This document shows positions 7,429-16,186 of a DNA stretch of 54,013 nucleotides, in pieces. Below the pieces are notes generated by a model. The model was not told where the DNA came from. It worked only from the letters and a program-made list of their open reading frames with translations, and ran no database searches. Each line of letters opens with the position of its first letter. The stretch's first letter is position 1. The position numbers were made by a program, and so were the translations under genes. Source of the DNA: an uncultured Lachnospiraceae bacterium (lineage in GTDB: Bacteria > Bacillota > Clostridia > Lachnospirales > Lachnospiraceae); contig CANOVJ010000021.1 in the NCBI GenBank assembly GCA_947570615.1, positions 1-54,013 on the forward strand. The letters run 5' to 3'.

Positions 7429-9132
7429 CTAGAATTTCCGAAATCTTTCATATCTGTGGCGGGCAATCTCTTCCCCGTCCATTTTCTCAAACCTTCGCAA
7501 AAACTCCTTCATATTTGCCCGCATAAATCCGGCGATATCCCGCACGGTGGAGCTGTCCGCGCCGCCGTATTCCGGTACGATGGTCTCGATCACCGAAAGG
7601 CTCTTTAAGTCCTGGGCCGTGATTCCCATCACCTGCGCCGCCTCCTGCGCCCTCCTTCCATCCTTCCACAGGATGGAGGCAAAGCCCTCCGGCGAGAGAA
7701 CAGAGTAAGTGGCGTTCTCCAGCATCCACACCCCGTTTCCCAGGGCGAGGGCAAGCGCGCCGCCGCTTCCTCCCTCCCCTGTTATGACAGAAAGAATGGG
7801 CGTGCGGATTGCGGACATTTCAAAGAGGTTGCGGGCGATGGCCTCCCCCTGCCCTCTCTCCTCCGCCTCCATCCCGGGATAGGCCCCGGAGGTGTTTACA
7901 AAGCAGATAATGGGACGATGGAATTTCTCCGCCTGCTTCATCAGGCGAAGGGCCTTCCGGTAGCCCTCCGGGGAGGGCATCCCGTAATTTCTGCTCGCGC
8001 ACTCCTTCCCGTCGTTTCCCTTCTGGACGCCGATCACCGTCACGGGTACTTTCTCCAGCCAGGCGATTCCGCCCACGATGGCCCTGTCGTCCCCGCAGAG
8101 GCGGTCTCCGTAAAACTCCATGAAATCCTGAAAAATCAGGTTAATGTAGGTGAGAGTCGAGGGCCTTTGAAGGCTTCTGGCCTCCTTCACCTTCTCCCAG
8201 GCAGTCCGCTCACCGGCCCTGGCCTGCCTTTCTCTGGAAATCTCCGTGGGGATAAACTCCCCGGACCAGGCGGCCATGGCCTCCCCGTCCAGGGGACGGT
8301 GGGCTCTGAGAATCTGATACAGCGTCCTTTTCAGCTCGTGGCGCTCCACGATCCGGTCCACAAAGCCGTGCTCTGCCTGAAACTCCGCCCGCTGAAAGCC
8401 CTCCGGCAGCTTCTCCCCGATGGTCTGCTCGATCACCCTGGGGCCCGCAAATCCGATCAGCGCTCCGGGCTCCGCCAGGATGATATCTCCCAGCATGGCA
8501 AAGCTGGCCGTGACCCCGCCGGTGGTGGGATCCGTCAGCACCGACACATACAAAAGCCCGGCGTCCGAATGCTTCTTAAGGGCCGCGGAGGTCTTGGCCA
8601 TCTGCATAAGGGAGACGATTCCCTCCTGCATCCTGGCGCCGCCCGAGCAGCAGAACAGAACGACGGGGAGCTTTTCTCTGGTGGCTCTCTCCACAGAGCA
8701 GGCGATCCTCTCTCCCACGGCCTGCCCCATACTTCCCATGAGAAAACGGGAATCGCATATTCCAAGACAGACTCTTTCCCCGTAAATAGCTGCCTCTCCC
8801 ACAGTGACGCCCTCGGTCAGTCCGGTCTTTTCCCTGACATCCTTAAGCTTCTCCTCATATCCCGGAAACAGCAGAGGATTATTCCCCTGCTTCTCCTCAA
8901 ACCAGGGCGTAAAGCTTCCCTTATCGCACACCATGCGGATCCTGTTTTTGGTCCTCACCCGAAAATATGCTCCGCAGGCCGTACAGATATAATTATTCTC
9001 AATGATCTGCGCCCGCTCCAGCTCTCTCTGGCAGGAGGGGCAGACGATGGTCTGCGGCTTTACGGGCGCCTGCGTCTTTTCCTCTCCGCCCTTTATGGGA
9101 TGATACTTCCTGATCCGAAACAATCCTGACAT
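7429..9132 (-). CDS. accDA: Acetyl-CoA carboxylase carboxyltransferase, beta-alpha fusion (AccDA)
   Basis: 567 residues. The N-terminal half is AccD: a four-cysteine zinc ribbon (Cys31, Cys34, Cys50, Cys53) and a carboxyltransferase fold with GGARMQEG and [16 protein letters not shown]. The second half, from about residue 300, is Acc[24 protein letters not shown]-like VQKGNDG and [17 protein letters not shown]. Together they move the carboxyl group from carboxybiotin to acetyl-CoA, giving malonyl-CoA. accA and accD are usually separate genes in Clostridia. accB and accC, usually next to them, are absent from this operon. Start ATG with AAAGGAG 8 bases upstream. Confidence 0.92.
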   Translation of the reverse strand: MSGLFRIRKYHPIKGGEEKTQAPVKPQTIVCPSCQRELERAQIIENNYICTACGAYFRVRTKNRIRMVCDKGSFTPWFEEKQGNNPLLFPGYEEKLKDVREKTGLTEGVTVGEAAIYGERVCLGICDSRFLMGSMGQAVGERIACSVERATREKLPVVLFCCSGGARMQEGIVSLMQMAKTSAALKKHSDAGLLYVSVLTDPTTGGVTASFAMLGDIILAEPGALIGFAGPRVIEQTIGEKLPEGFQRAEFQAEHGFVDRIVERHELKRTLYQILRAHRPLDGEAMAAWSGEFIPTEISRERQARAGERTAWEKVKEARSLQRPSTLTYINLIFQDFMEFYGDRLCGDDRAIVGGIAWLEKVPVTVIGVQKGNDGKECASRNYGMPSPEGYRKALRLMKQAEKFHRPIICFVNTSGAYPGMEAEERGQGEAIARNLFEMSAIRTPILSVITGEGGSGGALALALGNGVWMLENATYSVLSPEGFASILWKDGRRAQEAAQVMGITAQDLKSLSVIETIVPEYGGADSSTVRDIAGFMRANMKEFLRRFEKMDGEEIARHRYERFRKF

Positions 9133-9148
9133 TTTCCCTGCTCCTTTT

Positions 9149-9580
9149 CTACTTCGAAATGGCGAAGGTCAGCTCCGCCTGCACGGCCACCTGGCCGTCC
9201 ACGGTGGCTGTGGCCCTGCCCACGCCGATGCTGCCCTTGCGCTTAATGATCTCCGTCTCCAGCATCAGCACATCCCCGGGGATGACCTTTCTCTTAAACC
9301 GGGCGGAGGAGATGGCGGCGAAATAAGCCGTCTTTCCCCTGTCCTCCTCGGTGCTTAAGATGGCCACCGCCCCTGCCTGGGCCAGCGCCTCCACGATCAG
9401 TACGCCCGGCATCACCGGCTCCGTGGGGAAATGTCCCTGAAAAAAGGGCTCGTTGCAGGAAACACACTTTCTGGCCAGAGCCCTTACCCCCGGCGTGAGC
9501 TCCTCCACCGTATCCAACAGCATAAAGGGATACCTGTGGGGAATGATCTCCATAATTTCTTTCGCTGATAACAATGACAT
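9149..9580 (-). CDS. fabZ: 3-hydroxyacyl-ACP dehydratase FabZ
   Basis: 143 residues. Dehydrates beta-hydroxyacyl-ACP to the trans-2-enoyl form in elongation. It has the HotDog helix sequence with His50 in FFQGHFP and Glu64 in [11 protein letters not shown], the catalytic pair 14 residues apart. The ATG at 9580 is preferred because AAAGGAG lies 8-9 bases upstream; the frame continues to 9616 without a site. It is 51 bases after fabF and 16 before accDA. Confidence 0.95.
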   Translation of the reverse strand: MSLLSAKEIMEIIPHRYPFMLLDTVEELTPGVRALARKCVSCNEPFFQGHFPTEPVMPGVLIVEALAQAGAVAILSTEEDRGKTAYFAAISSARFKRKVIPGDVLMLETEIIKRKGSIGVGRATATVDGQVAVQAELTFAISK

Positions 9581-9631
9581 ACTTCCTGCTCCTTTCCCTT
9601 CAAACGCCGTCTGCATGCGCAGTCCTGCCGG

Positions 9632-10885
9632 TCACAGGCCGCTGCGTCCCCTGTACTTTCCAATCAGGATGCTGGCGTTGTGTCCCCCAAAGCCCAGGGA
9701 ATTGCTCAGCGCATAGGGAATTTCCTCCTGATACGGCTCCTTACAGTAATCCAGATCCATCTCCCCGTCCGGGGTCTCATACCCCAGGGTTCGATGGATA
9801 AAGCCCCCCTCCATCTGTTTCACACAGGCCACAAGCTCCAGCGCGCCCGCCGCTCCCAGCAGATGCCCTACCATGGATTTGGTGGAGTTGATCCGCAGCC
9901 TATACGCATGATCCCCGAAGGCTTTTTTAATCGCCCTGGTCTCGAAGAGATCGTTGTGATGGGTGCCCGTTCCGTGGGCGTTGATGTAGGTGAGCTCCTG
10001 CGGCGCAACGCCGCCGTCCTTTAGCGCAAGGAGCATGGCGGCCGCCGCCCCCTGGCCGTCCTCCGCCGGGGATGTGATGTGATAAGCGTCGCTGGTACAG
10101 CCGTAGCCCAGCACCTCCCCGTAAATATGCGCGCCTCGTTCCTGCGCATGGCCCAGCTCCTCCAGGATCAGGATTCCCGCTCCCTCACCCATCACAAAGC
10201 CGCTGCGGTTTCTGTCAAAGGGAAGGCTGCATCTGTCAGGGTCATCTACGCCGGAGAGGGCCTTGAGGGCGCAGAACCCTGCGATCCCGAGAGGCGTGAC
10301 TGCGCTCTCCGTTCCCCCCGCCGCCATCACATCCGCCTCCCCGTACTGAATGCTGCGAAAGGCCTCGCCCACACAGTTGGTTCCCGAGGCGCAGGCTGTG
10401 ACTACGTTGATATTTTTACCCTTTAATCCGAACTGGATGGAAATATTTCCCGCCGCCATGTTGGAAATCATCAGCGGCACAAAAAGTGGATTGATCCGGG
10501 AAGGCCCTTTGCTCAAAAGCTTCTCATGCTCCCTTTCCATGGTCTGCAGGCTTCCGATGCCGCATCCCACGGCTACCCCTGCCCGCCAGGGATCCTCCTT
10601 CTCCATATCGATTCCCGCATCCTCCAGGGCCTGCCTGGCGGCGGCCACTGCATACTGCACAAAGGGTTCCATCCGTCTGGCCGCTCTGGCGTCCATGTAC
10701 CGGGTCGGGTCAAAGTCCTTTACCTGCGCCGCCACATGACATTTGTAATCTGTGGCGTCAAACCGGGTGATGGGGCCAAAGCCATGACGGCCCGCCCGCA
10801 GGGATTCAAAGAAATCCGCCGCATTCAGACCGATGGGAGTGATGGCTCCCATTCCCGTTATCACTACTCGTCTGCTCATATTCAT
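9632..10885 (-). CDS. fabF: 3-oxoacyl-ACP synthase II (KAS II)
   Basis: 417 residues, full length. Elongating condensing enzyme using malonyl-ACP. The Cys-His-His triad is visible: Cys165 in VTACASGTNC, His in NAHGTGTHHND and His in STKSMVGHLLGAAG. The C-terminus has NSLGFGGHNAS. An AAGGATGG site precedes the ATG. It lies 42 bases after fabG in the fab operon. Confidence 0.96.
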   Translation of the reverse strand: MNMSRRVVITGMGAITPIGLNAADFFESLRAGRHGFGPITRFDATDYKCHVAAQVKDFDPTRYMDARAARRMEPFVQYAVAAARQALEDAGIDMEKEDPWRAGVAVGCGIGSLQTMEREHEKLLSKGPSRINPLFVPLMISNMAAGNISIQFGLKGKNINVVTACASGTNCVGEAFRSIQYGEADVMAAGGTESAVTPLGIAGFCALKALSGVDDPDRCSLPFDRNRSGFVMGEGAGILILEELGHAQERGAHIYGEVLGYGCTSDAYHITSPAEDGQGAAAAMLLALKDGGVAPQELTYINAHGTGTHHNDLFETRAIKKAFGDHAYRLRINSTKSMVGHLLGAAGALELVACVKQMEGGFIHRTLGYETPDGEMDLDYCKEPYQEEIPYALSNSLGFGGHNASILIGKYRGRSGL

Positions 10886-10927
10886 ACCATCCTTACCTGA
10901 AGTCCTTCTGTTCCAAAGCTCCTGTTC

Positions 10928-11704
10928 TCACGTGCTCATGCCGCCGTCCACGCTGATCACCTGTCCGGTGATATAGGACGCCGCATCCGAGACCAGGAAA
11001 GCCACCGTCTGCGCCACATCCCGGACGCTTCCCGCCCGCTTTAAGAGAATCTGCCGGGTCATGTCCTCCCTCACGGCCTCTGGCAGATGCTCCGTCATCT
11101 CCGTCTCGATCAGGCCCGGGGCCACCGCGTTCACCGTAATGCCCCTGCTGCCCAGCTCCCGGGCGGCGCTTTTGGTCAGTCCGATGATCCCGGCCTTGGA
11201 GGCGCAGTAATTGGCCTGCCCCGGATTTCCCATGATCCCGCTCACCGAGGAGAGATTGACGATCCTGCCTCCCCGCTGCTTTAAAAGCTGGCGGGAGAGA
11301 TGGCGCATGGTGTTAAAGCATCCCTTCAGATTCACCTCCAGCACCCGGTCAAAATCCTCCTCGCTCATCCCTGCCAGAAGGCCGTCCCTGGTGATCCCGG
11401 CGTTGTTCACCAGAACGTCGATATGCTTATGTCTCGCGACGAGATCCTTTATCATCGCCCCGCAGGCGTCGAAGTCCGCCACATTACAGCCGTAAACCTC
11501 TCCCGCGCCCCCGGCGCTCTCGATCATTTTAAGGGTCTCCAGGGCCTTTTCCCCGGAGCCGTTGTAATTGACGATCACAAAGTCGCCCTGCTGCGCCAGG
11601 GCCAAGGCGATGGCTCTGCCGATCCCCCGTCCTGCTCCGGTCACCAGCGCCACGCGCCGGCAGATCTGCTCCTGCTTTTCCCCGCTGCTGTTGATTCTAT
11701 TCAT
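10928..11704 (-). CDS. fabG: 3-oxoacyl-ACP reductase FabG
   Basis: 258 residues, short-chain dehydrogenase fold. Reduces 3-oxoacyl-ACP with NADPH. TGAGRGIG (22-29) is the cofactor loop, NNAG follows, and SSVSG plus YCASK give the Ser-Tyr-Lys centre; the C-terminus ends VISVDGGMST. The ATG at 11704 overlaps the fabD stop by 8 bases and has GGAGGTG about 9 bases upstream inside fabD. A longer frame to 11740 is within fabD and unlikely. Confidence 0.95.
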   Translation of the reverse strand: MNRINSSGEKQEQICRRVALVTGAGRGIGRAIALALAQQGDFVIVNYNGSGEKALETLKMIESAGGAGEVYGCNVADFDACGAMIKDLVARHKHIDVLVNNAGITRDGLLAGMSEEDFDRVLEVNLKGCFNTMRHLSRQLLKQRGGRIVNLSSVSGIMGNPGQANYCASKAGIIGLTKSAARELGSRGITVNAVAPGLIETEMTEHLPEAVREDMTRQILLKRAGSVRDVAQTVAFLVSDAASYITGQVISVDGGMST

Positions 11705-12623
11705 TGGCCAGCACCTCCAGGGTCTTCTCCAGATCCTCATACCGATCGATGTTCAGAACCCGGGCCTGCTTCGAGATCTTTTTCACAAAGCCGCTTAAGG
11801 TTCTCCCGGGACCGATCTCCAGGAAGGTATCCACCCCGTCCCCCAGCATCCGTTCCACCGACTGCTGCCATTTCACGGGGGAGGTAAGCTGTCTTTCCAG
11901 GAGCTCTCTGATCTTCTCCGGGGAGGTGACATAATCCGCCGTCAGATTGGCCACATAGGGAATGGAAAACTCCTTAAGATGCACCCTGTCCAGATCCTTT
12001 CGCAGTCTCTCCCCTGCGGATGTGAGCATCTGGGAATGGAAGGGGCCGCTCACATTAAGGGGGACCACCCGCCTTGCTCCCTTTTCCTTCAGCGTCTCTC
12101 CCGCACGGCTCACAGCGTCCGCCTGACCGGTAATCACAAGCTGGCCGGGGCAGTTATAGTTGGCCACCGTCACAATCCCCTCCGTCCGGCTGCACACCTC
12201 CTCGATCACGCTGTTTTCCAGCCCCAGCACCGCCGCCATGGCGCCGCCCTCCGGCACCGCCTCCTGCATGTAGACGCCCCGCCTTCTGACCACGGCGAAG
12301 GCCTCCTCCATCTCCATGGCCCCGGCGGCTACGATGGCGGCGTATTCTCCAAGGCTTAATCCCGCCGTCACATCCGGCTTAAGGCCTTTCTCCTCCAATA
12401 CCTTTAAGATGGCTGTCTCCACCGTCACCATGGCGATCTGGGTATATTCCGTCACATCCAGCTTTTCATTCTCCTCAAAACAGATGGCCGGAAGGTCAAG
12501 GCCCGTGATCTGCCCGGCCTTGTCAAAGACCTCCCGGGAAACCGCTTCCCTCTCATAAAAATCCTTTCCCATGCCGATGTACTGTGCTCCCTGTCCCGGA
12601 AACACGAACGCTGTTTTTCCCAT
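11697..12623 (-). CDS. fabD: Malonyl-CoA:ACP transacylase
   Basis: 308 residues, usual length. Transfers malonyl from CoA to ACP. FPGQGAQ (9-14) and the nucleophile elbow GLSLGEYAA (Ser90) are clear, with GPFHSQMLTSAGERL holding the catalytic His. An AAAGGAG site precedes the ATG. It lies 73 bases after fabK and overlaps fabG. Confidence 0.96.
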   Translation of the reverse strand: MGKTAFVFPGQGAQYIGMGKDFYEREAVSREVFDKAGQITGLDLPAICFEENEKLDVTEYTQIAMVTVETAILKVLEEKGLKPDVTAGLSLGEYAAIVAAGAMEMEEAFAVVRRRGVYMQEAVPEGGAMAAVLGLENSVIEEVCSRTEGIVTVANYNCPGQLVITGQADAVSRAGETLKEKGARRVVPLNVSGPFHSQMLTSAGERLRKDLDRVHLKEFSIPYVANLTADYVTSPEKIRELLERQLTSPVKWQQSVERMLGDGVDTFLEIGPGRTLSGFVKKISKQARVLNIDRYEDLEKTLEVLANE

Positions 12624-12696
12624 ATTTATTCTGCTCCTTTCAAAGTCCGAAACGCTTCTGGCCGCACCTGAACCGCAGCCAGGAGCCCTGCGGTTT

Positions 12697-13623
12697 TCAG
12701 GTATGCCCGAGCAGCCCTTCGGCCTGCTCCATAATCTCCTCTATCATCTCCCGGCAGGTCTGCTCCCTGCGCACAAGCCCCGCGATCTGGCCGGCCATCA
12801 TGGTTCCCCCGGCCGTGTCCCCTTCGATCACGGCTCTGCGAAGGGATCCCAGAGTGAGGTGCTCAAGCTCCTCCAGCCCCGCTCCTTCCTTCTCCAGCCG
12901 CAGATACTCTCTGGACATCTGGTTGCGGAGCTGGCGGATGGGATGGCCGGTGCTTCTGCCCGTCACCTCAGAGTCGATATCTTTGGCCCTGAGCACCTTT
13001 TCCTTATAGTTCTTATGTACAATGGACTCTGTGGCTACCAGGAACCGGGTTCCCATCTGGACCGCCTCGGCTCCCAGCATAAAGGAGGCTGCCATGCCCC
13101 GTCCGTCCGCGATGCCTCCCGCGGCGATCACGGGGATTTTCACGGCGTCGGCCACCTGGGGGACCAGACACATGGTGGTGGTGGAGCCGATATGACCGCC
13201 GGACTCTGTCCCCTCCGCGATCACCGCGTCCGCACCGCAGCGCTCCATCATCCTTGCCATGGCCACGCTTGCCACCACCGGAATGACCTTAATCCCGGCC
13301 GCCTTAAAGTCCGCCATGAACCTGGCCGGATTGCCCGCGCCGGTGGTCACCACCGGAATCCTTTCCTCCAGCACCACCCCGGCCACCTCCTCGGCGTTGG
13401 GATTCATCAGCATGAGATTGACTCCCAGAGGCTTATCGGTGAGCTCCCTGGCCTTTCGGATCTCGCTTCGGACCACCTCCGGGGGCGCGCTGGCCGCCGC
13501 GATGATGCCCAGGCCTCCCGCCTCCGACACGGCCGCCGCCAGAGAGTGCTCCGCCACCCAGGCCATTCCTCCCTGGAAAATGGGAACCCGGATCCCCAGA
13601 AGCTTCGTTACCCTGGTATTCAT
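12697..13623 (-). CDS. fabK: Enoyl-ACP reductase II (FMN-dependent)
   Basis: 308 residues. Last reduction of each elongation cycle, using FMN and NAD(P)H. The TIM-barrel sequence has PIFQGGMAWVAEHSLA, GGLGIIAAASAP, GTESGGHIGS and IPVIAAGGIADGRG, matching FabK. Nitronate monooxygenases share this fold; position directly after acpP with a 4-base overlap (ATGA) and the absence of another enoyl reductase in the operon favour FabK. The organism would then be expected to resist FabI inhibitors such as triclosan unless a FabI lies elsewhere. Confidence 0.93.
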   Translation of the reverse strand: MNTRVTKLLGIRVPIFQGGMAWVAEHSLAAAVSEAGGLGIIAAASAPPEVVRSEIRKARELTDKPLGVNLMLMNPNAEEVAGVVLEERIPVVTTGAGNPARFMADFKAAGIKVIPVVASVAMARMMERCGADAVIAEGTESGGHIGSTTTMCLVPQVADAVKIPVIAAGGIADGRGMAASFMLGAEAVQMGTRFLVATESIVHKNYKEKVLRAKDIDSEVTGRSTGHPIRQLRNQMSREYLRLEKEGAGLEELEHLTLGSLRRAVIEGDTAGGTMMAGQIAGLVRREQTCREMIEEIMEQAEGLLGHT

Positions 13624-13853
13624 TCTTCCACTCCCTTTTCCTTCAGATAATCCATCACCGCGCCGATGGTGGTAAGCTTCTCCAGATCCTCAGACGGGAT
13701 CTCAACGTCATATTCCTCCTCAAGGGCCATCACCAGCTCGAACAGATCCAGGGAATCCACCTCGAGATCCTTCTCAAAGGAGGTCTGGGCAGTGATCGTC
13801 ACATCCTGCATATTAAGCTGTTCCTTTACGATTTCTGTAATTCTCTCTAACAT
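13620..13853 (-). CDS. acpP: Acyl carrier protein
   Basis: 77 residues, acidic, four-helix ACP. Ser34 in the DSLDLFELVMALEEEY motif carries phosphopantetheine. First gene of the fab operon. The ATG at 13853 has CAGGAGAG upstream; the frame runs on to 13973 through the untranslated leader and that extension is not coding. The 3' end overlaps fabK by 4 bases. Confidence 0.95.
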   Translation of the reverse strand: MLERITEIVKEQLNMQDVTITAQTSFEKDLEVDSLDLFELVMALEEEYDVEIPSEDLEKLTTIGAVMDYLKEKGVEE

Positions 13854-13977
13854 AATCTCTCTCCTGTTTTTTGTGGTTTTGTTCTTTTTCCTTTTTACGC
13901 TCAGACACCGTTCCGGACGCCATCCGGTTTGTGGAATCTGGCCTGTCGGGCCGGACGCCGTTCTGCGCAGCAAATAC

Positions 13978-14022
13978 TTTGACCATCAAATAGTTTGATA
14001 ATCAAGTTATTTGACGGTCAAA
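13978..14022. promoter_or_regulatory. Three FabT-type operators with 16-base spacing
   Basis: Palindromes of the form TTTGA-N3-TCAA occur at 13978-13990 (TTTGACCATCAAA), 13994-14006 (TTTGATAATCAAG) and 14010-14022 (TTTGACGGTCAAA), each 16 bases apart. The central one with its flanks (AGTTTGATAATCAAGTT) is almost identical to the known FabT box. They begin at the -10 element and cover the start of the fab transcript, where a repressor would block initiation. Confidence 0.88.
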
Positions 14023-14050
14023 GTATATATCTGTTAAAAACGTTTGTCAA
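14022..14050 (-). promoter_or_regulatory. Promoter of the fab operon
   Basis: On the minus strand TTGACA (14050-14045), a 17-base spacer and TATACT (14027-14022) make a near-consensus sigma-A promoter. The start would be near 14015, inside the third FabT box, leaving a leader of about 160 bases before acpP. Confidence 0.88.
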
Positions 14051-14058
14051 CCATATTT

Positions 14059-14721
14059 TTAAAAATTTTTCCAGAAAATGTTCTGCGCCGGGTCCCTGAA
14101 GCAGACACAGAGGCTGTAGCCCTCCACATCCTCCGACTCGGCAAACCAGGCGGACGCCTCTTTTGCGGCCCGCCGCGCCACCGACCGCTCCGGCCAGCAG
14201 ATCTCAAAGTCCGCAAGGCCCCCTGAAAGCCCCGCCCCGGTAAGCTTTAAGTAGCTCTCCTTCACGCTCCACATCCGGAAAAACAGCGTCTCCTTCTCCT
14301 GCCCGGAGCACGCATCCAGCATCTGCCGCTCCCCGGGAGTAAAAAAACGCTCCGCAATTTTTTCTTTTCCGCTTATCTTTTTCTGGATATCCACTCCTAC
14401 GGGCCCATCCCCCAGGGCACAGCACACATAATCCCCCGAATGGGACAGATTAAAGAAAACCTCCGGATAATCCCGCAGATACGGTTTCCCCCTCTCCCCG
14501 TACCCCAGGCGAAACGGGGGAGCGCTCCGGCTGGAAAGCCCCAGCTTTTCACACAGGGCATAGTAAAGGATCAGCCCCGCCGCCAGGGAACGGAGCCGGG
14601 CCGTACTGCTTTTCATGGAAAGGAGCCTTACTCTGCGTTCTTCATCGATTTTTTCTATGGGAAGGAAAAAGGTGTCTTCCCCGGAAAAGGGAAACACCTT
14701 TTTGTAGTATACCGTAATCAT
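14059..14721 (-). CDS. Sfp-type 4'-phosphopantetheinyl transferase
   Basis: 220 residues. Transfers phosphopantetheine from CoA to the Ser of carrier proteins. Motifs in order: GERGKPYL, FFNLSHSGDYV, GVDIQKK (metal Asp) and WSVKESYLKLTGAG. The length fits the Sfp/EntD group rather than the 120-residue AcpS. It starts 9 bases after hisS and ends just upstream of the fab promoter, so the neighbouring ACP is a likely substrate. It could instead serve a peptide or polyketide synthase elsewhere; none is in the window. Confidence 0.9.
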   Translation of the reverse strand: MITVYYKKVFPFSGEDTFFLPIEKIDEERRVRLLSMKSSTARLRSLAAGLILYYALCEKLGLSSRSAPPFRLGYGERGKPYLRDYPEVFFNLSHSGDYVCCALGDGPVGVDIQKKISGKEKIAERFFTPGERQMLDACSGQEKETLFFRMWSVKESYLKLTGAGLSGGLADFEICWPERSVARRAAKEASAWFAESEDVEGYSLCVCFRDPAQNIFWKNF

Positions 14722-14730
14722 CCCGCGCCC

Positions 14731-15990
14731 TTACCGGATGGGATCCTTATAGAACTCCTGAATCTGCGCATACCCGTCCCTGGCCAGCTGCTCCTTCTGG
14801 AATTTCTTATTCTTGTTCATCCGAACCACCAGCACCTGCCTGCCTTCCCTGCGAAGCTCCTGGGCTCTGGCAATTACCGTGCGCAGCTCCTGTCCGGAAA
14901 GCCCCTTCTCCAGAAGAAAGGCCGTTTTGTCCGGCTGGCCGGGGGCCTCGAAGCCCCTCTCCATCAGAAGCAGGATGATCCGCTCAAAGCCGATGGAGAA
15001 TCCGCAGGCAGGCACGTCGTTTCCGGTAAATTTCCCCACCATCTTATCGTATCTGCCGCCTCCGCCGCATCTCGCCCCCAGCTCCGGCATGGCCACCTCG
15101 AAGATGGTTCCCGTATAGTAGGACATACCCCGCACCAGGGTGGGGTCGAACACCAGCGTAAAGTCCGGATCCTGGGCGGCCGTAACGCTCTCCATGATCT
15201 CCCGGAGGTTCCTCTCTACATCCTCCTCCAGGAAATCCCCCAGCTCCCGGGTCAGCCAGGAAAAGCCGTCGCTCTGTCCCTTAAGCCCCTTAAAAAGCCC
15301 CAGGTATTTCTCCACGCACTCCTGAGAAAAACCGTTTGCCAGAAGCTCCCGCTCCACGCCCTCCGGCCCGATCTTGTCCATCTTGTCCAGGGTAATAAAA
15401 ACACTGTCGTATTTCTCCTGCTCAAACCCGCTGTAGGCGGCCATGGCCTTTAAAAGACGCCTGTCATTTAACATCACCTGAAAATTCCGAAACCCCAGCC
15501 TGGAAAGGGTTGTGGTGGTGGCCAGGATCAGCTCGATCTCCGCAAGGTTGGAGGGTTCGCCAAAAATATCGATATCGCACTGCATAAACTGACGGTAGCG
15601 TCCCCTCTGGGGCCTGTCCGCCCGCCACACATTCCCGATCTGAAGGGCTTTAAAGGGACTGGGAAGCTCGTTGGAATGGCTGGCGTAAAAACGCACCAGC
15701 GGCACCGTCAGGTCGTAGCGCAGCCCCCCGTCCACCAGGTCTGCTTCCTCCCGGGCCGTCTCCAGGTTCAGCTTCTCCCCTCTTTTTAAAATCTTAAAAA
15801 TCAGCTTTTCATTCTCCCCGCCCTGTTTGTTGGTCAGGTTTTCTATATGCTCCACACAGGGCGTCTCAATGGGCGTAAATCCGAACCCGCCATAGGTTTC
15901 CTTAATCACGCCCGTCACATAATCGCGTATTCTCATCTCTGCGGGAAGGATGTCCTTCATTCCCGTAACCGGTTTCTTAGTCAGCGCCAT
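14731..15990 (-). CDS. hisS: Histidyl-tRNA synthetase
   Basis: 419 residues, full length. Class II core with motif 2 (GRYRQFMQCDIDIFGE), the histidine-binding LVRGMSYYTGTIFEV and GGGGRYDKM motifs, motif 3 (ACGFSIGFERI), and a C-terminal anticodon domain. The ATG has TGGAGCGGAGAG upstream. It leads a short run with the phosphopantetheinyl transferase. No T-box leader was seen in the 196 bases upstream. Confidence 0.96.
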   Translation of the reverse strand: MALTKKPVTGMKDILPAEMRIRDYVTGVIKETYGGFGFTPIETPCVEHIENLTNKQGGENEKLIFKILKRGEKLNLETAREEADLVDGGLRYDLTVPLVRFYASHSNELPSPFKALQIGNVWRADRPQRGRYRQFMQCDIDIFGEPSNLAEIELILATTTTLSRLGFRNFQVMLNDRRLLKAMAAYSGFEQEKYDSVFITLDKMDKIGPEGVERELLANGFSQECVEKYLGLFKGLKGQSDGFSWLTRELGDFLEEDVERNLREIMESVTAAQDPDFTLVFDPTLVRGMSYYTGTIFEVAMPELGARCGGGGRYDKMVGKFTGNDVPACGFSIGFERIILLLMERGFEAPGQPDKTAFLLEKGLSGQELRTVIARAQELRREGRQVLVVRMNKNKKFQKEQLARDGYAQIQEFYKDPIR

Positions 15991-16081
15991 ATTCTCTCCG
16001 CTCCATTTCCTGTTCCTGTTTTTCAGTGATAATCCTTATCAATTCTACACTGTTTTTCCCCGCATTGCAATGCGTTTTTTG

Positions 16082-16110
16082 TTGCGATTCCTTTTTTGAT
16101 ATATTATAAT
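16082..16110 (+). promoter_or_regulatory. Promoter of the DAHP synthase gene
   Basis: TTGCGA (16082-16087), a 17-base spacer and TATAAT (16105-16110). The start would be near 16117, giving a leader of about 70 bases that holds a hairpin. Confidence 0.8.
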
Positions 16111-16130
16111 AGTGGACGCGTGCAGGTCGT

Positions 16131-16147
16131 ATGGAAGGCGCTTCCAT
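16131..16147 (+). promoter_or_regulatory. Leader hairpin before the DAHP synthase gene
   Basis: ATGGAAG (16131-16137), GCG loop, CTTCCAT (16141-16147): a perfect 7-bp stem in the predicted leader, about 40 bases before the start codon. It could be an operator or an RNA structure. No leader peptide with aromatic codons was seen. Confidence 0.4.
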
Positions 16148-16186
16148 TCCTGCCGGATATCAGTTAAAAAGAAAGAAGGGACAGAT

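Noticed and set aside
7918-9129. Plus-strand frame of 403 residues opposite accDA
   Set aside because: GC-rich shadow frame; the minus strand codes an unmistakable AccDA and the shadow has no family features or ribosome site.
12697-13623. Nitronate monooxygenase instead of FabK
   Set aside because: The folds are shared, but the position inside the fab operon directly after acpP favours FabK.
12571-13650. Plus-strand frame of 359 residues opposite fabK
   Set aside because: Shadow of fabK; Gly/His/Arg-rich composition typical of antisense frames.
14440-15453. Plus-strand frame of 337 residues opposite hisS
   Set aside because: Shadow of hisS and the phosphopantetheinyl transferase gene; no motifs.
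15991-16186. T-box leader for hisS
   Set aside because: No T-box consensus or specifier structure is visible; the gap is explained by promoters and a hairpin.
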